Source of the DNA: Ascidia mentula
Lineage: Eukaryota > Chordata > Ascidiacea > Phlebobranchia > Ascidiidae
DNA length: 64,000 bases
NCBI GenBank assembly: GCA_947561715.1
Contig: OX387199.1
Location: 8,685,001 to 8,749,000 of the forward strand
Reading direction: 5' to 3'
In this document: piece after piece, positions 63,771 through 64,000 of the stretch
Numbering within the stretch: position 1 is the first letter of the stretch
How the letters are laid out: each line of letters opens with the position of its first letter
Made by a program: the position numbers and the translations under genes
The notes under the pieces: model-generated
The model's input: the letters and a program-made list of their open reading frames with translations, nothing else
What the model was told of the DNA's origin: nothing
The model's database searches: none

Positions 63771-64000
63771 CTAAATGGCAATGCTGTTTGGGACACGAGA
63801 AGGCAATAAGTAGGTGTAAGGATGCTCTAGAGTCGAATTTCTCTGCCTTATTTCTTTCTCAATCTGTTTAAGATCTTCTCTAAAATCTCCCTGTATGTCG
63901 AGGACCTTCTCGTCAGTAAACAGATTGCTCGGAAAGTTTCCCAGGTAAATCTGTTTGAAGCAATATGATAAAAAGTCATTTAAGAAATTGTTCTGCAACA
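63771..64000 (-). CDS. LOX E: last exon of a fifth lipoxygenase (5' part off the right edge)
   Basis: The terminal coding exon is 63,950-63,771 on the minus strand, starting IYLGNFPSNLFTDEKV and ending RVPNSIAI with the C-terminal iron-ligand Ile intact, then a TAG. Bases 63,951-64,000 are intron. The exon differs from LOX D's by only a few residues (RED for RDN; YLL for YVL), so D and E are recent duplicates in the same orientation. The remaining 13 exons would lie right of the window. Confidence 0.85.
   Translation of the reverse strand, partial: LQNNFLNDFLSYCFKQIYLGNFPSNLFTDEKVLDIQGDFREDLKQIEKEIRQRNSTLEHPYTYLLPSRVPNSIAI

Noticed and set aside
1-64000. CRISPR array or bacterial operon structure
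   Set aside because: No regularly spaced short repeats; the genes are intron-rich and eukaryotic.

Overview
The window looks like nuclear DNA of an invertebrate chordate, most likely an ascidian of the Ciona type. It is AT-rich, with compact multi-exon genes, GT-AG introns of about 55 to 1,100 bp, EGF plus zona pellucida (ZP) proteins and animal-type lipoxygenases. The species is an inference; the multi-exon eukaryotic nature is read directly.

Two gene families alternate. The first is a PLAT-domain lipoxygenase (LOX) family: four complete 14-exon genes (LOX A 12,822-18,512 +, LOX B 25,701-31,541 +, LOX C 39,253-45,169 +, LOX D 55,283-60,610 -) and the last exon of a fifth (LOX E, 63,771-63,950 -). 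All four complete genes keep their reading frame across every exon join and keep the five iron ligands (His, His, His, Asn and the C-terminal Ile). The second is a secreted, probably GPI-anchored protein with an N-terminal extracellular region, one EGF-like domain and a ZP module (called Z here). Z3 is complete (48,772-53,532 +). Z1 (97-4,203 -) runs off the left edge. Z2 (20,402-21,564 -), Z4 (about 31,990-32,290 +) and Z5 (61,400-61,946 +) are fragments.

Layout from left to right: Z1(-), orphan LOX exon 12(+), orphan LOX exon 1(+), repeat-rich block, LOX A(+), Z2 fragment(-), LOX B(+), Z4 fragment(+), decayed MACPF-like fossil, repeat-rich block, LOX C(+), Z3(+), a possible ITIM-bearing reading frame(+), LOX D(-), Z5 fragment(+), retroelement fossil, LOX E(-). 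The locus grew by segmental duplication. About 4,204-9,560 matches 21,565-25,880, and about 9,567-20,130 matches 36,175-47,217. The joins fall inside a LOX intron 1 and at a Z exon-4 splice donor, leaving orphan exons.

Mobile DNA includes a 238-bp hAT-type element with a perfect 8-bp target duplication, two tRNA-derived SINEs (one with a 13-bp target duplication), two palindromic tRNA-like fold-back elements in LOX intron 2, an 820-bp inverted repeat in a LOX D intron, and decayed LTR-retroelement fossils upstream of LOX A, C and D. Why an oxylipin enzyme cluster is interleaved with ZP/EGF surface proteins is the main open question; a shared role in egg coat, epithelial or immune biology is only an inference.
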